Below are positions 40,986-42,003 of a stretch of 42,003 bases of DNA, piece by piece. Origin of the DNA: Welwitschia mirabilis (lineage: Eukaryota; Gnetophyta; Gnetopsida; Welwitschiales); the NCBI GenBank assembly GCA_051453625.1, contig JBOZIK010000001.1, forward strand, positions 54,883,506 through 54,925,508, in the 5' to 3' direction. The first letter of the stretch is position 1; each line of letters begins with the position of its first letter. The notes under the pieces were generated by a model, which was not told the origin of the DNA, searched no databases, and saw only the letters and a program-made list of their open reading frames with translations. The position numbers and the translations under genes were made by a program.

Positions 40986-42003
40986 AAGACTCCACTCATA
41001 AAAAGATACCATGTCATAGTCACCAACCATACAAATAAGTCTTATCTTTTATCTTTTTCTAGTTTTCTTATGTTATCCATGTTGAAATTAGTGCCTCACA
41101 TTAAAAATTAGAGTTCTCATTTTAAAATGGTTGTAAATTTAATTTTGAACTATTTTTTAAGGGATTTAATCCTTATTATCCAAAATTTAGAATGATAACA
41201 ACACATGTTAAATTTAAATTTATGGAATAATGAAAAAGAAATAGGTAGGCTAGGCATTAAACTTGAAAACTACACTTCTTACACTTTTTTTTAATCTTCT
41301 TCTTTCTTTGCTTTTTAAATCATCTTACATTATCTTATTAGAGTTTCACTTAAATAGAAGAAGGTAATAATAGCTTCATATCATTTTAGAATAAATAGGT
41401 AACACATAATCATAGAAGTAGAGGCAGTGCTATCACACAGGCCTTTCCTTCATCTTAGGCCTCCTAACACACTACCACTGCTCCTGCCTAGTAGTCATCA
41501 CTAGCTCCACATGTTGGAGGAGGTTCCAGAAGACTCTTAGCATTCTGGACTATGATCATATAGTTTGATTAGAAATAGTTAGGAAAGGTCTAGTTCAAAA
41601 TTTAATTCACTATAGCTTAGTTTAGTTCATGTATCCTTCACATAGTGAATACTACTCTAGTTAGTTATGAGTTTTTCAAAGGCAAATGACATCTAGATAC
41701 TACCACTCTATCATTGAGGACCCTCATCAATTAGCATTAAAAATTATTATTAGATCATAGGTGGAACACATGGAGATAGAAATTACTAAGGAATTCTTGC
41801 ACTTCCACTTTAGCATCTTTATTGAAGACACCAGACTATCCATTGATCATGGTAATAGGGAACAGAAATTAGAAGTCTTTAAAGCATTCACTAGAAAGGA
41901 AGTAACTTCAAAAGCTATATCTTTGTAATATGACTATCTTATATATATATATATATAAGTTAGGTAAGATTTATCAAATTTTTTCGTCTTTCGAGCGAGG
42001 CTA
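40986..42003. other. Right flank, no gene recognised
   Basis: The part at 41,400-41,900 is a little richer in G+C with Leu/Pro-rich broken frames and may be a retroelement coding remnant, but no domain can be named. An (AT)8 run lies at 41,941-41,956. Confidence 0.35.
41941..41957. repeat. (AT)n microsatellite
   Basis: Eight AT units and an extra A. Confidence 0.95.

Overview
This is eukaryotic nuclear DNA, almost certainly from a seed plant with a large, repeat-swollen genome. The sequence is A+T-rich, has four assembly gaps (993, 100, 10 and 100 N), and is mostly decayed LTR retrotransposons around one host gene that has a roughly 5-kb intron. Very old retrotransposons plus a long intron suggest a gymnosperm, but no feature here proves the species. 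There are no operons, CRISPR arrays or other prokaryotic features.

Layout. (1) About 2.6-11.8 kb, minus strand: a broken Ty3/gypsy element of the Athila/Tat type with gag, protease, RT, RNase H, integrase, a tRNA-Asp-type primer-binding site and a 5' LTR. Its gag-end/protease segment occurs twice, about 80% alike by eye, either side of a 100-N gap. (2) 11.8-14.3 kb, minus strand: remains of a Ty1/copia gag-protease-integrase, apparently of the SIRE/Maximus kind, followed by LTR-like DNA rich in decayed AGACGTCT palindromes (15.0-15.5 kb). (3) 15.5-19.4 kb: LTR fragments, a minisatellite-like array, and one probable Copia LTR end with its primer-binding site. (4) 19.1-20.9 kb: a second gap-flanked duplication ending next to the gene. 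(5) 21.0-26.9 kb, plus strand: the only convincing host gene. It has two coding exons and encodes a 277-residue nuclear-type protein with tandem Agenet (plant Tudor-like) modules and an acidic/basic tail. Its intron carries a Copia pol relic in the same orientation. (6) 27-32.3 kb: no recognisable gene, several short tandem duplications, then an A+T-rich LTR with internal arrays. (7) 32.3-39 kb, minus strand: a chimeric Ty3/gypsy structure in which Athila-like gag-protease joins directly to a chromovirus RT-thumb/RNase H/integrase. (8) 40.2-41.0 kb: a small hairpin-rich element resembling a non-autonomous CACTA transposon.

None of the retrotransposon genes looks functional: every one has stops or frameshifts, and many differences from family motifs are C-to-T or G-to-A transitions, as expected from deamination of methylated DNA. 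The best candidate for something undescribed is a family of about 29-31-base hairpin repeats at roughly 100-base spacing in the leader and LTR of the first Ty3 element, with related hairpins in the leader of the second.
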